From: Thuidium tamariscinum
Taxonomy: Eukaryota > Streptophyta > Bryopsida > Hypnales > Thuidiaceae
Direction: 5' to 3'
DNA length: 64,000 nt
Assembly (NCBI GenBank): GCA_947034885.2
Contig: OX344755.2
Coordinates: 24,745,052-24,809,051, forward strand
The position numbers and the translations under genes are program-made. Below, in pieces: positions 27,481 through 41,085 of the stretch; positions within the stretch are counted from its first letter, which is position 1; the number at the start of each line of letters is the position of its first letter. The notes below the pieces were generated by a model. It saw nothing but the letters and a program-made list of their open reading frames with translations. It did not search any database and had not been told where the DNA came from.

Positions 27481-30400
27481 TCAACCAACACCACCACCAC
27501 CACCACCTCCTCCTCCACATCCACCACCACCTCCACCACCACTACCACCACATCCTCCTCCTCCGCCTCCTCCACCACCACCACCACCACATCCTCCTCC
27601 TCCTCCATCACCACTGCCACCACATCCGCCTCCACATCCGCCACCACCGCCACCACCGCCACCATCACCGCCACTAGTGCTACGAAATCCCAATTTATCC
27701 TTATGAAAGCTAATATATCCACCTTCAAATCCAGCAACATCATTGATTTTGATGCCACCACCAAAAATGTCATAAAGTATCTCAAGCATTTCAAGAGACC
27801 ACTCAAATTGTGGGATTATCTTCAGCTTGTCGCGATATATTTTGGCATCAATATTAGAATACGAGGTTTCCTTGAATTTCCACAACAAGGTTGATAATGC
27901 CATGCTGTTGTTGCTATCCATACTCACTACACCTACAATACAAGAAAAGAAGAAATAAATGTCAAATCTATTTTTCAAAAGTGAATGTACTCAAGATAAA
28001 GATAATTCATCTTCCAGTGTCTACTAGACAAATCAAATTAAATAATTTCTAGTACAAAAATACTTTATAAACAATTATTGGATCTTGCATTAGTTGCAAA
28101 AAGATTTGAGTTCCAAAGTTTCAAATGAATACAATTCGATTGCCTACCCCAAATGCCATGCTTGTCTGCTTGAGAATTTTGTACTTGAATCTTCTTGGTC
28201 TCTCTTGCTTTTTTGTCTATAGTCTCTTCTTCATACCAGCCTTGAACAACAAGAGCTGTTACAGTGGCCATCAACATTACCAATGTCACATTTTCTTCTG
28301 GTGAGACCTGAAGAAACATCAAACGGAATCAAGCATGACACATTTAGGGTCGCCTATGAGTGGACATTCCAAAACCAAGGTCTCAAAAGCAAAGGTGTTA
28401 AGATCTCAAACACAACCGCAACCAAAAATCCAAACTCCTTTAGGTTGTCAAAAGCAATGTCATAAAATAAATTCCAATCTCATGAATTTGGCTAATTCAA
28501 AGAGTGCAAGATGCATGGGTTGTTCTATAATTTCGCATCGTTCTACTAGAACCAAAGTTTTTGATTAATAATTTAAAAAGAAAACCATTATTTATAACCA
28601 AAAAGCATGTCAGTCAGCCAAATTTATTTTGAACGAGGGGTTTGGATTTCAAATTGAGTACCTCCACAGCAACGGCTTTCCAATTGAACAACGCGGTTGC
28701 CTTCCCGGTTGGAGAGTCGGGGGGTTTTCGAATGACAGTTACAAATCCTGATTCATAGTCTTGCTCCTTCCCAGGAATTATCTCATATTGCATGTGCCTG
28801 CCTGCACGTAATTCCACCTGATGGAACCCAAAACTCAAATTATTTTAATGCAGATCATAATCATTTACTTGCACACCTAACTGACTACGGTATTATCAAA
28901 CCAGGCAACTGAAGACCAAAGTATCAAGAAACTCATCAATGACAACCAAAGGTAGCTACAGACCCTATTCGTGCCAAAATTTGAAAGCCTTACCATCAAA
29001 ATCTCCATTGAAAATTATGAACAAATGAAATGAATTGTGCTTCTTGAGATAATTCAAGTAAGAAACTCGGCAATAATAACACTAATTTGCACTCATTTTG
29101 AAATTCGTGAGGCACACTGATATGCAAGCAAAATACTTGAGATAAATCAATCTAATGTGGACTGCATACTATTTATGTCCTATTTCAGCAGCAGAGATTT
29201 TCATCTAAAGTTCTGTCACATAATGTTGACAGTAACTAAATCACCTCCATCCCAAATTCAATTCAAGTAGTTTATAGGTGGGATATCTCACCGGATAGCC
29301 GAAGCCGCTGCCAGTGAGCTCCAAGTGCAACTTTTCCATCCATTGAGTATCGTCATCATCTCTTTGCACTTTGAACACAATATCTTCGCCTGCAAATAAG
29401 GACCATTGACGTTGCAAATGGTTGCTCTTCCGAAACAAGTGTGTATCAAATTGTTGTTGAGCCCATCCAGCAACTGCATTCAGTTGGCACACACGAATTA
29501 GACAAAACAGAAAAAAATCCGTTCTCGGTAATGAAATGGCAGAGAGTTGTAAGAGCGTCCCTGCCTTCACTTGTTTATTTGGTAAAGTCGTACCTCTGCA
29601 TTATAGGATGCATTTACAGTCGGAACTGTTTTAGCTACCTTGTAAACTTGGATTCAGTGTTGAATCGAAGTTGGAGAATTCGAGAGTTGTGTGCCATCAT
29701 GAACTTGGAAAGATTTCTCTCAATCCTCAGATCAGAGCACACACAATCCGAGTGAACAACCAAGTCTCCCACCAAAATCAAAAACACCAACAAAACTTAC
29801 CGGAGTCTGCTTGCACGCTCAATTTCTTTCTGTTGAATCCGTCAAATAGAACCCTTTGCTGAAAGATACAAACTTGTTTCTCCCATTCTTCCACAGGGGC
29901 GTCCCATTCCTTTTGATACCATTTCTTCGGTTTAGCTCTCCTGTGAACACAATCAAGAATTTTTCACAAAATCGCACCGTCCAAGTTGAACAGTACAGTA
30001 CTAAATGCACAATCAAAAACAACCAATCCATGATACACTCTTTGATCTTGAGTAATCAGTCCAGAACTAAGGATTCATCATTTCAAAATGACCACTTCGA
30101 TTCATCATACTGTAGGAAGTATGACATCAGTCGGGAGGATATTTGTATCATTGGATTACGTAAAGAACAGTGCATCTATTCGTTCAAGACAATAACCAAT
30201 TCAAGAAAATAAAAAACCCATTTATAAACTCTTCAACTTGAAGGAGATAACACAACTGAAAGCGAAATGTGGCCTTCTCAGTCCTCACAGGACCAACCTT
30301 CAAGGCCCAAGGTTGCTTGAAATGAAAACGACCATTTCGATTGATCGTAAAGTACTAACTGCATAAAGTAAAATTTGAAAGAGGAATATTTTTATACCAT

Positions 30401-32132
30401 TAGAGTGAGAAAAGAGCATTCCATGTGTTTGTTCAAGAAAAGAATCGATCATGCTCATAAAAAATCCACATTCAACCTCTTCCAAACTGCTGAGAAAAAC
30501 ACGAGACCAAAGAAAGGTTGACGCACGAGACTCTCACCTCACGCGAACGAGGTACTTCTCTTCTGAATTGTGGTCTACCATACTTCTGGTCGACCACCGC
30601 CCTTCCGGCTTTTGACCAGCTTTCTTCGGCACAAAAGTTTCCAGGTTATCTTTCTGGAAGTCTCCTATCACAGACCTCAAGAGGAACGGCGCAGGAACCG
30701 CAGGTTTGATGACAGCTTTCACCCGCAACTCGGGTGAACTCGAATTCTTCTGTGGCCCTGACAAGCGAAACCAGGCTTCCACTGAAAGATCCGGTTGTTG
30801 CAAGAGGTATGTGAACGGGATGGAGACTCTTCCCAGAGATTTGTGTTGCCCCATGCTCCTCGTACATGTGAGCTCCAGACACAAACCTCTCGTCGATGCC
30901 TCGAAGTGCATCATGCGGTAGTCCCCAGGCCACTTCAAATCCTCCACCTTCTCCACCACGGGAGTCTCGAGCTTAAATCCACCGCAGTTGGTCATGCCCT
31001 CGAGGGTCACGTAGAAACCCTTTTGCCTGGAGATTTGGGGAATGTTTCTTGCACCCAACACGTTGATGAATACCTGCAGACAGTGTTTTGTGTGTTTAAG
31101 AATACCAGAAAGTAAGTAAGATGAGTCACAAAATATAATTAGTACACGTCGTCCGACTGTCAAATCGATCTGAGGAGTGCCTAATTAGAAGAGAAGGTCA
31201 CACCAAAAATCGCACCTACCATGTGCCTAACGGAATAATTAACGAATTCGATATAGTAGCTTTAGTTTGAGTCACCAGTTCAAATTAGAAGCTGCTATCA
31301 TTCTGAGGCTTTTCTTGAAACAAAAGGGGTTTTGACAGTTTATTCTCGAAATTAGAATGGGAATACAAAGTCAAGCAAAGTTGTATGAAACATGATGTCA
31401 GCTACAACAGTAAAATATAATTGCACTTCTTGTGTAGTCAGTACGTATCGGATGCTTCAACTCATAGATTCAGAAACCGTGAAGGAAATAGTCTCTGCAA
31501 GCCTTGGGTGAATTTGTTCAAGTGACAGATATCTACGAGTTTGGTACTTTTCGGAGAGCGCGGCTTTGAAACGTGAATATACATAGGTCGAAATTTTGAG
31601 GGCTCTGTGCAGAGAGGTACGTGCCAGCCTTTAATTAGCACCCACGATCGCACCAAAATAACTAGAAAAGGTCAATTCGTTCAATTCGAGGTCTTTCACT
31701 ACTTTGGCACCTTTCAGGATGCGCTGTGCTGAAAGAACAGTTAACTTATACCAGTCCTAGTTTATAGAGCCTTAGCTTGTGTAGATTTGAGTCCCCATTT
31801 TCTGCGCAGGAATCACGCCACTTCAACAAAATTGACGATAAATTGGACGATTCTGAAATGCAAAGATTGGAAATACATGCGTGTGAACCAGATGCCTCTC
31901 AGATGACGTGCGTAATTAAAATTGATTGAAAATATGAACAGAAATAATTATGACCCCGTTGCGAAGATCGATTATGCACCTGGTAGCATTGCCGTGAAGT
32001 GAGGTGCTGTTGCTGTTTCTGGAGTTGCTCCTCGAACGAATCCGGAGGCAGTTCGGCAACTGAGGTCACGCTCGTGCTTGCACTTCCCCAAGCTTCTCCA
32101 GATACCTTCGACAACCATGACGCCATCGCCAT
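27481..32132 (-). CDS. C2-like domain protein with hydrophobic segment and Gly/Cys-rich tail
   Basis: Spliced host gene. Exons: 32,132-31,980; 31,073-30,538; 29,940-29,801; 29,473-29,292; 28,817-28,662; 28,307-28,148; 27,932-27,481. All join in phase at GT-AG sites and give 592 residues. Starting at MAMASWLSKV, residues ~52-190 read like a C2 beta-sandwich (VFINVLGARNIP ... GRVSIPFTYLL ... WFRLSG). A Trp-rich stretch (KKWYQKEWDAPVEEWEKQ, ~235) and a beta-rich region follow. Residues ~396-412 are an uncharged hydrophobic run that could insert in a membrane. The last ~55 residues are almost pure Gly with regular Cys. The alternative is to read through the last donor and stop at 28,065, giving 469 residues without the tail; the long pyrimidine tract before 27,932 and the matching phase favour the spliced form. 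It is a plant family I cannot name. Function is unknown; lipid or membrane binding is inferred from the C2 likeness. Confidence 0.75.
27486..27676 (-). repeat. Imperfect (GGT/GGA/GGC)n glycine-codon microsatellite
   Basis: Plus-strand CCACCACCTCCT-type triplets encode poly-Gly with scattered Cys on the minus strand, inside the last exon of the C2-like gene. Plus-strand Pro and His readings of the same triplets are shadows. Confidence 0.85.
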
Positions 32133-34105
32133 TCGACCTTTGTCTTGAGCACAGACTTCAAATTAAAATTTTCGTTCAATCAAAACGTAGAGCTAGAGAG
32201 TCTAGCAGAATGAAGATCAATCGACTCGACTGAAGTTCCCAACACAAATCATTCGTGATCTTCCAGCAATAGTCCGTGCCGGCCGTAAAAACTGCTGGGA
32301 TATAAGGCCCCGATGGGTGAATCGGAATGAAGCTCCGAAACCGAGAGAAACTGAATGAAGTGCGAAAGCCAGTTGATCGATCGATAACAGGAACATCCCC
32401 ATCTAGAAATGGGAAAAAAGTTCAGAGGCAGATCGATCGACCGACCTACAAGAGCGAGGACTTCGATGCAGTCTCTCCGCACTGGCGCGGAAACTCATGG
32501 TTTGCAGACATCGTGACCTCCACTCCACCTGGAGACTGGAGTCGGCACGAGCCGGAGCTAGTCTCACGAAGGACTAAATTAATGAAATTCTCAAACAGGA
32601 GATTTTTTTTAGCAATTGTGATGATCTGGGGTTGATGTCATCATTGTGTCTACAAAATGGGAGACGTCAAGGAAAGGGAGAAACACCCAATAGCGCACCT
32701 GTGGATCCTAGACTCATCCAATTGTGTCTCTAGACTTTAGTGAATGTGTTCTCCAAATGTTGAACTCTAATTCACATACTAAGGACACATATCAAAATCT
32801 GATTGGCTCACTGTTGATTTTAACAGGGTTTGTATTTGGGTGTATAGCTACATGGCAATTTCAGTGGTTTAGGGAGCCAACTCTTTGAAAAATCATAGAA
32901 ATTACATATGACACCTGAAAAATCTATTTTATTTTTGAATATTTATGATCTCCACTGAGTGATACTAGGAAAATATTATTTTTAGAAAAAGTTGCCTCCA
33001 ACAATGCTGAATTTTTTATTTGGATGGTTTTGCGGGTGCTTCCACTGTGGGAACCCTTTGAGCTTTGAGCTTTTCAGAAGCTTGCACAACAAGATATTTT
33101 TCAGTCCCGTAGAAGATTATTTCAAGCATAAGAAGATTTTCAGCTGTTGTACAAGACTGCGAACTCTCAAACGCTGGGAACGTTGGGAACGCAGTGCTGA
33201 TGTGGTCGAGCGATTGCCACGTCAGAAAATACTAATTAATTAATTAATTAATTAAATATTTAATAATAATTTTTTAATTCTTGAAATTTTTATTAAAAAA
33301 TCATTTTCTTTCTTTTTTAAACATTCTGAGATTTTTTTTAATTTTAAACTTTTTTTTTTTTCAAAATTCGAAAATTCAGACCAGCAGGGGGCTGGATTGC
33401 AGCAATGGGAACAGTTTCTGGGAACACCCCAAAACAGTCTTGTTGGGGGCCAGAAATCCTCTTATGGTTGTTCCCTGAAACCATTGCTTGTGCACTACAC
33501 CAACGACTGCTGGTCAGAACTTTTGAAGAAAAAAAAATTAAAATTAAAATTTATTTTATTTCAAAATTTCAGAAAGTATACAAAAACCAAAAACAGTTTT
33601 TTTCTAATTCAAAAAATTATTATTAAAATATTTAATAATTAATTAAAAAAATTAAAACAATAGTGAAATCTGATGTGGCAGCCTCTTCACCACCTTATAT
33701 CACCTACATGGTAACGTTTCCAAAGTTCTCATAGCCTAAGAACTTGCAATCTTCTAAATGCCCAAAAAAACATCCAATGTGGCAATCTCAATAGGGCCCT
33801 TCCCATGCTACATTGCCCAACTCCCTTCATCTCCATCTAAGGTGAACTAATCCCCTCGCTCAGCCACTCAAGAAAACATTGAAATTTTTTAATTTCCATG
33901 CATGACAAAATTTGCAAATTTTGAATTCATATATGAATTAGAGGCCCCAAATTAGCTAGGAAAGTTTCACTTTTAACCTTAAATCCATTTTTCAATCAAC
34001 ACAATCATTTTACAATTAATGGTCATATAGAAAGTTGATTGAAAGTTTGAATATCCAAGGATACTAGCTTTTTTTTTTATGGAAGCAAGAAGGTAATTGT
34101 TAACC
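32133..34105. other. 5' flank of the C2-like gene and spacer
   Basis: 32,133-32,560 is less AT-rich than its surroundings and should include the 5' UTR and promoter of the minus-strand C2-like gene. Beyond that no gene is recognised. A 23-bp AATT microsatellite lies at 33,233. Long A/T runs fill 33,240-33,660. Confidence 0.45.
33233..33255. repeat. (AATT)n microsatellite
   Basis: About six tandem TAAT units in AT-rich spacer. Confidence 0.9.
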
Positions 34106-35762
34106 TTTAACCCCTAAGCGCCACTGGCGCCAATTTTTGGCGTTCGGCAGGCTTCAGAGGGACCCAATACAACGTGAACAATAGTTTTTTCCCTTCATTT
34201 TATTTTAGTGACCTTTCATGTTGAGTTGTAAAGAGTCTCCAATTGAGTTTTTAGTTTAACTAATGTTTGTTTTTATGTAGTTGAGAAGTATTAACTAGAG
34301 AAAACGGATGACAAAATTTGCCATTTTAGTGTATTTTGAGAAATTGACAAATCTGAAATTTCTCCTTGAAAATGACATTTTCTGAGTTTGAGTCCAAATA
34401 ATGAAATGAAGGTCCTCTACTCGAGTTTCTACTCCAATTTAAATTTTGTAAAAATTTATAAAAATGAATATTTTATTGCAGTTTGCACTTTGGCTGTATT
34501 TTTAATGTCCATTACATTCTAATTATAGATGGACACGGTAAATTAGTTTACACCATAATGATTTTCACTGTAATGTTTGCACATGGTGAAATTTTCAGAT
34601 TTTTTGAGATTATTTTCTATTTGATATGATTTTTTCTTCATTTTTACTTCAAAATTTTTCAGAAAATACAATTTTCCTTAAAAAAATCTGAAATTTCTGT
34701 GAATTACAGAGGACATGCAGTTTCATCTCTGAAAAATAAAAATAAAATTTTTCATATGCATCTGATTACAAAATGGCAACAAACTGAGCGACAGAGAGTG
34801 CGGCCTGAAACCCGTGGTCATAGGCCCGGCATTTCAGGGTTAAGGGACCATTGTCCCCTTGCAAGACAAAATGGATTTTGCGTAGGGTCTTGTGACTTCA
34901 ATTTCTTTTTTTCAATTTTTGAAACTTTTTCATAAGATAGAAAAGCTAATTAGCTTTGTGGAGATATAATTTTTTATTTCAATTGGTCCCCGGTAACAAA
35001 AGTTATACAAAAGAAAGTTCAAAATTGAACTTAGTGAGCAACAAATTTTCTTTCATAAAAAGTCAAAATTCAATTTTTAATTTTTTTTTTGAAATAGTAT
35101 ATTTTTGTCTACATGTGAAGCTTTGATTCATCCTATTTGGACTAGTAATTATGAGAAAATTATGGACAATCTTGTTTTGGGGCAGTCTTAATGTTTTCTT
35201 GAAAATAACTCATAGGATTGATTTTTTTATGCAATTTCTACAATTCTCCAAAAAAAAATTGTTGAATAAAGTTACATTTACTTGCTAGAATAATCTCACT
35301 ATTGGCATTATTGTCTTTTAATTCCATCTTAGAGTTATTTACCATTTATTTTTCCTTTCAATCTTGGACCTACTTCTAGTTAACAATTTTTTAAAGAATA
35401 GTAATTAAGTGTCTCTTTTGGAATTTTTTCCTAGACTCTTAATTTAATTATTTAACACAAGAAATTATAAATTCAAACTCTATAGTACAAATTATTTTTA
35501 CAAATGATAGTCAAAGTCATTTGAAATTGCACATTGCTATTAAAAAATAATTATTTTTCAAATTATAATGCTCATATCTTTCAATCTATACAATCAAATT
35601 TCATGAAATTTTTATCACATGATCTCACTCAAGTTAAGTATAAGATCCTATGGTTAGATTCTTAAAAGAAATACTTTTTTTATTTTTTTGGATTAAAGTA
35701 GTATATTGGCAATTTAGAGAGGTTTTTGATAGAAAAATGGCCTTTGTCCTGTAGGGGTTAAA
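34106..35762. mobile_element. Candidate TIR element with ends TTTAACCCCTA
   Basis: TTTAACCCCTA at 34,106 has its exact reverse complement TAGGGGTTAAA at 35,752. The left end is followed by GCGCCACTGGCGCC, a strong palindrome. No long ORF. Internal sequence from 34,860 to 35,670 matches the palindrome loop at 16,480-17,330, and more weakly 41,850-42,310, next to a CATTAACCCGTAAAGCCCC block at 41,740. The short TIR alone is weak, but the repeated internal order supports a dispersed family. Confidence 0.5.
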
Positions 35763-37250
35763 ACATATTGTTTTGAACTTAGAAGAAATTTTTGCTCATT
35801 GCTTTTGAAATGGAATTTTAAGTCAAACTTTTTGATGCAAGAAAAACATTCATGGCTATGAGACTGACAATATGGAGAATATTATACTCTTGGTTGTATC
35901 CATGATAGGTATGGAATTCTAAAAGATCATACGGTTATTTTTGTCTAAAAATGTTTTTTTCTTAAAATCTAGTAGTTGTCTAAGAAATGATAGTTTTGAA
36001 GTAGTTTGGTGAAAATATAGTCAAAAACCTTTAGGGATTAAATAGAATTTTGAACCTTTTTTTACATTTCAAGTTCAATTTTTCTTTTTTTTGGCTTGAC
36101 AGTAGCCACATGTTCTTTTATTATTTTAGGAATAATAAAGGAAACAAGCTTGAAATGAACTTCAAATCCCCTCTAATGCTACAACAAAGCCCTTTCATTC
36201 CTTTGAGAAAAAAAGATATTGAATTTTAAAGTTTTTGCAAATGAAAAAATGAAAAGAATAATTTTTGCTTTTATTTTGATTGTAGCAATGCGGTATATGA
36301 CACACTAGTAAACCTCTAAGGTATGGAGACCTATAATTGTCACTATCTTATGTGAAGGTCAAATAGTGGAAAATAATGAAGTCATTATTTGTCAAAAAGT
36401 TCCACATGTCATTTTGTGATTGGTGAGAAGTGATGTGGATCCATGATAATTTGACATGGAAATTCAATTTCAACACTAGAATATTGAATCAAGCTTTCTT
36501 GTACAGTAATTTCAATTAACAATAAACCATTCTAATAAGACCTTATTGACAATGGATTTTAACACATTTGAGCAAGAATTATGTGGGCACCATATAAATA
36601 AGTTATGATTTTCAAAATATTGTCTTTTGGTATTTTCAAAGTTATTTCTCTATATTCAAAATCAATGGGAGACTCTAAAAACTTGTATGTTTTGATTGTG
36701 TAATCTTGTATATTCAATATCTAAGAGAAACTAATAATTTTGTTGTTGATTATGGGTATACAACCTCATCATTAGTTCTCCTTTGAATTTTAGGACACTA
36801 CTTTGTTCAAGATATAGGTGTTTTGTAGTAGGAGAGATTTAAGAGCTACGGGTTCATTCATTTGGTATTCTATAGGTGGTCTCTAGGATTTAAGTGTGTG
36901 AGTGCCATTCATATTCCCCTCAATGTTCAACTTCAATATAGCAACAAAAAAATTCTATAAGGCAATAAAAATCAAGTTGTAAACACATTGAAGGCAAGTC
37001 TACTTAACCTATGATTGTATTGTTGAACTTCAAACTTTTTGCTTGAGAATGTTCTATATCTCTAATATATTGCTAATTGGTGATTTTTTTTCATAATTTT
37101 TTTCAAAAGTGAAAGCATTTGTCTTCTATAAATCATGAAATTAAAAGGAGCTTTTTTTGCAAAATTGTTTTGAATTTTTGATGGAAAAGTGAAAAAAATT
37201 CATATCAAATAAAAAAATTGCTTCAAAGATCTGAAAAAAATTTAGCATAG
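35763..37250. other. AT-rich spacer
   Basis: No gene, RNA or convincing repeat recognised. Confidence 0.4.
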
Positions 37251-38090
37251 GTACACACCGGGGATGCTATTTTGTAAGCCTGCAAGCGTGAACCTATGAG
37301 CCTTGTGAGCTTGTGAGCCTAGAATTTTTGGTGAAAGTTTTAGCGATTTTTTAGGCAATGAACCTATTACCGTGCTTTAAGAATTTTGGATTTTTATATC
37401 TAGTATCCCCCTCATGGGATTTGAAAATTGTGACTTTCAAAACTCTTTTTTTCAAAAAATTTATTTTTTATTTTTTTCAATTTTTATTTTTTATTTTTCA
37501 AATTTTTTTTGCAACTCCATCACCCTCCAAAATCCCTCTTGATATTGAAAGGGCTTTGGAGGTAGAGGGCTTTGGAGCTCTCAAAACTTTTTTTTCATTT
37601 TTTTTCAATTTTTTTTTTCTTGACTATATTATTAGTTCATTTCTTTTGTGACTTTTCACCCTTGAAAACCTTCTCTCGGTACTGAGAGATCAATTTCACG
37701 GTGAAAAAGTCGTGAAAAAAAAAAAAAAAAACTTTTTTTTTTCCACGACTCTATCACCCTAGAAAACCCCTTGTTGGATTCTAGATTTTGAACCTCAAAA
37801 AAAAATTCAAAAATTCAAATTTTTTTTGAAAGGTATTGAGAGGCCCTTTGGAGATAGTAGGGTTTGAAGTTTTAAAATATATTAACCACATTTCCACGGT
37901 CATAGGTCCACAATCATCAAGCTGAAATTTTACTATAAATAGATTTTTTTAAAATGACTTCACTTTTTTTTTTGTCTTGACTTAAAAAATTCACAGTTTT
38001 TTTGGGTTAATTCTCTGGGCTCACAAAACCTATGGTCACAGCTCACAAGCTCATGCTTTTAGGTTCACAAACTAGCGTCGTTGGGTACAC
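37251..38090. mobile_element. Candidate 0.84-kb TIR element
   Basis: The left end GTACACACCGGGGATGCTA and the inverse of the right end (GTACCCAACGACGCTAG) are imperfect inverted repeats. Inside, GTGAACCTATGAGCC / GAGCTTGTGAGCC pair with GGCTCACAAAACCTATGG-like and GCTCACAAGCTCATG blocks. The centre is T- and A-rich with no ORF. Related right-end fragments (AGCTCACAAGCTC ... ACTAGTGTCGTTG) occur at about 59,995-60,060 and weakly at 23,010. Confidence 0.55.
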
Positions 38091-40629
38091 ACAAGTCCAA
38101 AATATTACGGTTTAAACCAGAATGCCATATCATTCTATAAATAAAAACATGATTGTAGTCATTCAGAGGTGAGAGTTGTAAAAAAGAGTGTTCATTTTCT
38201 ATAGCCATCAGATTTGTATTGTCTATACTATGACCTTTTGAATAATTTTTTTAAAAATAAAATAAGAATACTAATTAATATAACACTAAAATTAATAATA
38301 TCATCTATATTTAAAATCTAAAAAAAAAATGTAGATGAAATGTTCTTCATGAAATAGAATGACAAAATTTTTGAAGAAAATAGATACTTTGACATTAATA
38401 TTAATTTTTAGAAAATAGAAAAAAATACTTTCAAAGAAATTTAAAATTGGCAGTTTTTGAGGACTTAATAGCAATTAAAATTCACCAAAAGAATGATGTT
38501 GAAATCATCTTCAATGTCTAAAAGTGCTTGTGCTAAGGATCCCTATTTACACAAACGTGGAGAACATAAAACAATGTAATTTTTGGCATTTAAATCTATA
38601 TGTTATTTTTATAGGACCTCTAGAAGATGCTTGCGCTCCTTGGACAAAGAACTTTAGCATCCTCCCAAAGGTCCCAAGAACAAAAGTATACTATAGAAAA
38701 ATAAAGAAAAAATAATTTGTTTGAAATTTTCTTCATTCTCAATTTTTGAACAACTAAATCATAATGTCATTGCCACCAAAAAACCTCACAATTCTTGAAA
38801 CATCTTAGAAATGTTGGAACAAATTTATAACAAGAAAACCACAAAAACACTATGAAGAAACTCCAACTTCTATGCATTCAAACTACACAAGTACTGAGGT
38901 AGAAGAAAACAAATGGCCAAAAATAAAATGAAAAACAACTCTTGAGTCCTAGCTATGTCAATAAAAAGTCACAAAACTAATCAATGTGATGAATGCTTAC
39001 AATGGTAGGTGGACTTTTAATTGCTACAAATTGCTAGATAAGAAACACAAACATAGCTTCTATTAAATAGTGAGATTTGTTTCTATTAGGTCAATTTGGT
39101 GAATGGATCCATTGCAACCAAATTTGAATTTATACTTTTGGGTTCCATTAAGTTTTATTGCATTCTAATGTAGTTTTTTTTAATTGCATTGAGTGTGCAA
39201 TTGGGACTCAAAGTTTTGGAATTGGAGAAAAATGGGTTGTAATTGGATTAGAAAGTCACAATTTAGTGAACTCAATGAACTCACCATGCAAGCTTCAACA
39301 CATGGCAAATGGTTCATTGATTGTTTCTTTCTATAGAGGGTACTCTTAGATTTCCATTGGAACCATATAGGGATTCAAGATTCAAGAGTCACATTAGAAT
39401 CCAAAAGGGAAAGAATAACCCCTCTTTGGGAGTAGGGACCACAATGAGAATATAAGTTTTTGATTTGATCACCTATCAATTATGTATCTTTTCTTCCAAA
39501 AATAGAGTGTGATGTTTCTTACAAAAGTCTACAAAGTCTGAAACTAGAGAAGCAATTTCAAGTGCATAAAATATTTGTCTCATAGCTTATTCCAAATTCT
39601 GACTCTTGAAAATTTAACAACACTTACTCTACACAAAATTCAATCATAACTCTAATAAAGTTGCCATTTTCAATGCAATCAATATAAATTTCAAACATTT
39701 TTTTTTCACATTCAACTTTAGGATCTTGGACTAGGATAACATAGAAATTTTTTATCATATCCATGCATATGTGACAATGAGTATTGCATAATTTTTGAGG
39801 GGTCAAATTAATTGGTTACAAGATACAAACATTTAAAATGAAGAAAATGAGTTTTCTTGTAGTACTGAAAGATTGTGGATTTGAAGTTTTGTATATTTAA
39901 GAGTTGAATTGGGATCTTGGAAAAAAAACTTGAACCCCCTCCTCTATACTTTTTTTTTAATAATGAATTGTTAAGTCAAATTAGGTACAAGGTAGAAAGA
40001 AGTATTGAATTGTTGATAGTTCTAGGATGGAATTGAAATATATTATAATTTCAATGGAGACATTACTATAGAAATCAAACTAAATCATTTACAACATTTT
40101 TTGAACTATTAAAATTGAGTTTTAACTTTAAAAATGGATCCAATACATTATTCTCTAAAGAATTTACTTAGATTGTTTCCAAAACAAGAAGCTCTATAAT
40201 TTTCACATTAATTAAAAAAATAGAATGAATTGTAAACCTTTTGACATAGACAAAAATATAATCTATAAGAAATAATTACTTTAAATTATTTTAAATTATT
40301 TATTTTTTGTTCTTGCCTCTCTTCCCTTATTTTGGACTTATTGTTATTGTAGCATAATATTTGCTCCCAAGCACCAATTAAAACAAAAATTATATTCCCC
40401 AAAACCAAATAGTTTCCTATCTTGAACAAAGAATTTAAAAGGTATTGCCAAAAATTGAGATCATGGGTACAAGCCCAAATCCTCAAGAGTCCCCTAATGA
40501 AGACTCTTGGGACTTTAGAGGATAAAAATTTACATTCCTAATTCTTCCATCAATTAACAAACCATACTTTGTTAAAATGGAAATATAAGAATAAATCAGG
40601 ATTGTTCTGTTAGACATATTTTTGGGTTT
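38091..40629. other. AT-rich spacer
   Basis: No supported gene; open frames are at most about 65 codons and look random. Confidence 0.4.
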
Positions 40630-41085
40630 CGGCGTCGTGTTAGACGTCCGATGTCGCGTGTCGTATAAGACAACCTGTCGCTACCCCGTCCCGTCCCGTC
40701 GCGCAAGGGTAAATTTTTTTACCGCGAAGTAAGAAGTTTTTGCCTACGTGGCAGGCTGTCCACGCTGACGTGGAAAGCGAGGCAGGGCGACTACGGGTGG
40801 GGCGACCGCGTCTCTGGTAAGGGCGACCGCGCATCCGATTTTCAGGGCGACAGCGGGTAGGCGACAACGGGTGCAGAGGCGACCGCGGGTACCGGGCTCA
40901 GGCGCGAACGCGGGTTAAAAATCCAACGCGACTGCGTCTCTTTTGCGACCGCGGGTGCAATGGAAGGGCAACTTCGGGTATAGGGCGACCTCGGGTACAA
41001 GAGAAGGGCGACTTCTGGTTAGGGGCGACCTCGGGTGCAGGGCGACCACGCCTCTGTCTTTGATGGCGACCGCGGGTGTTTTTTA
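40630..41085. repeat. GC-rich word array A (orphan)
   Basis: About 13 exact GCGAC cores in the pattern GGGCGAC-NN-CG followed by GGT, CAT, TCT or CCT, with variable spacing and all read on the plus strand. It stands out from AT-rich DNA on both sides. Unlike the other four arrays it has no ORF next to it; the nearest is the hAT transposase, whose stop codon lies 1.8 kb to the right. It may be the far flank of that transposon or a promoter module that lost its gene. Confidence 0.85.

Noticed and set aside
27377-27706. Plus-strand Pro-rich and His-rich open frames
   Set aside because: They are shadows of the GGN-codon microsatellite of the minus-strand C2-like gene.
40630-41085. GC-rich arrays as a CRISPR locus
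   Set aside because: The words are degenerate, spacing is irregular, orientation is mixed in other arrays, and the DNA is plant nuclear.
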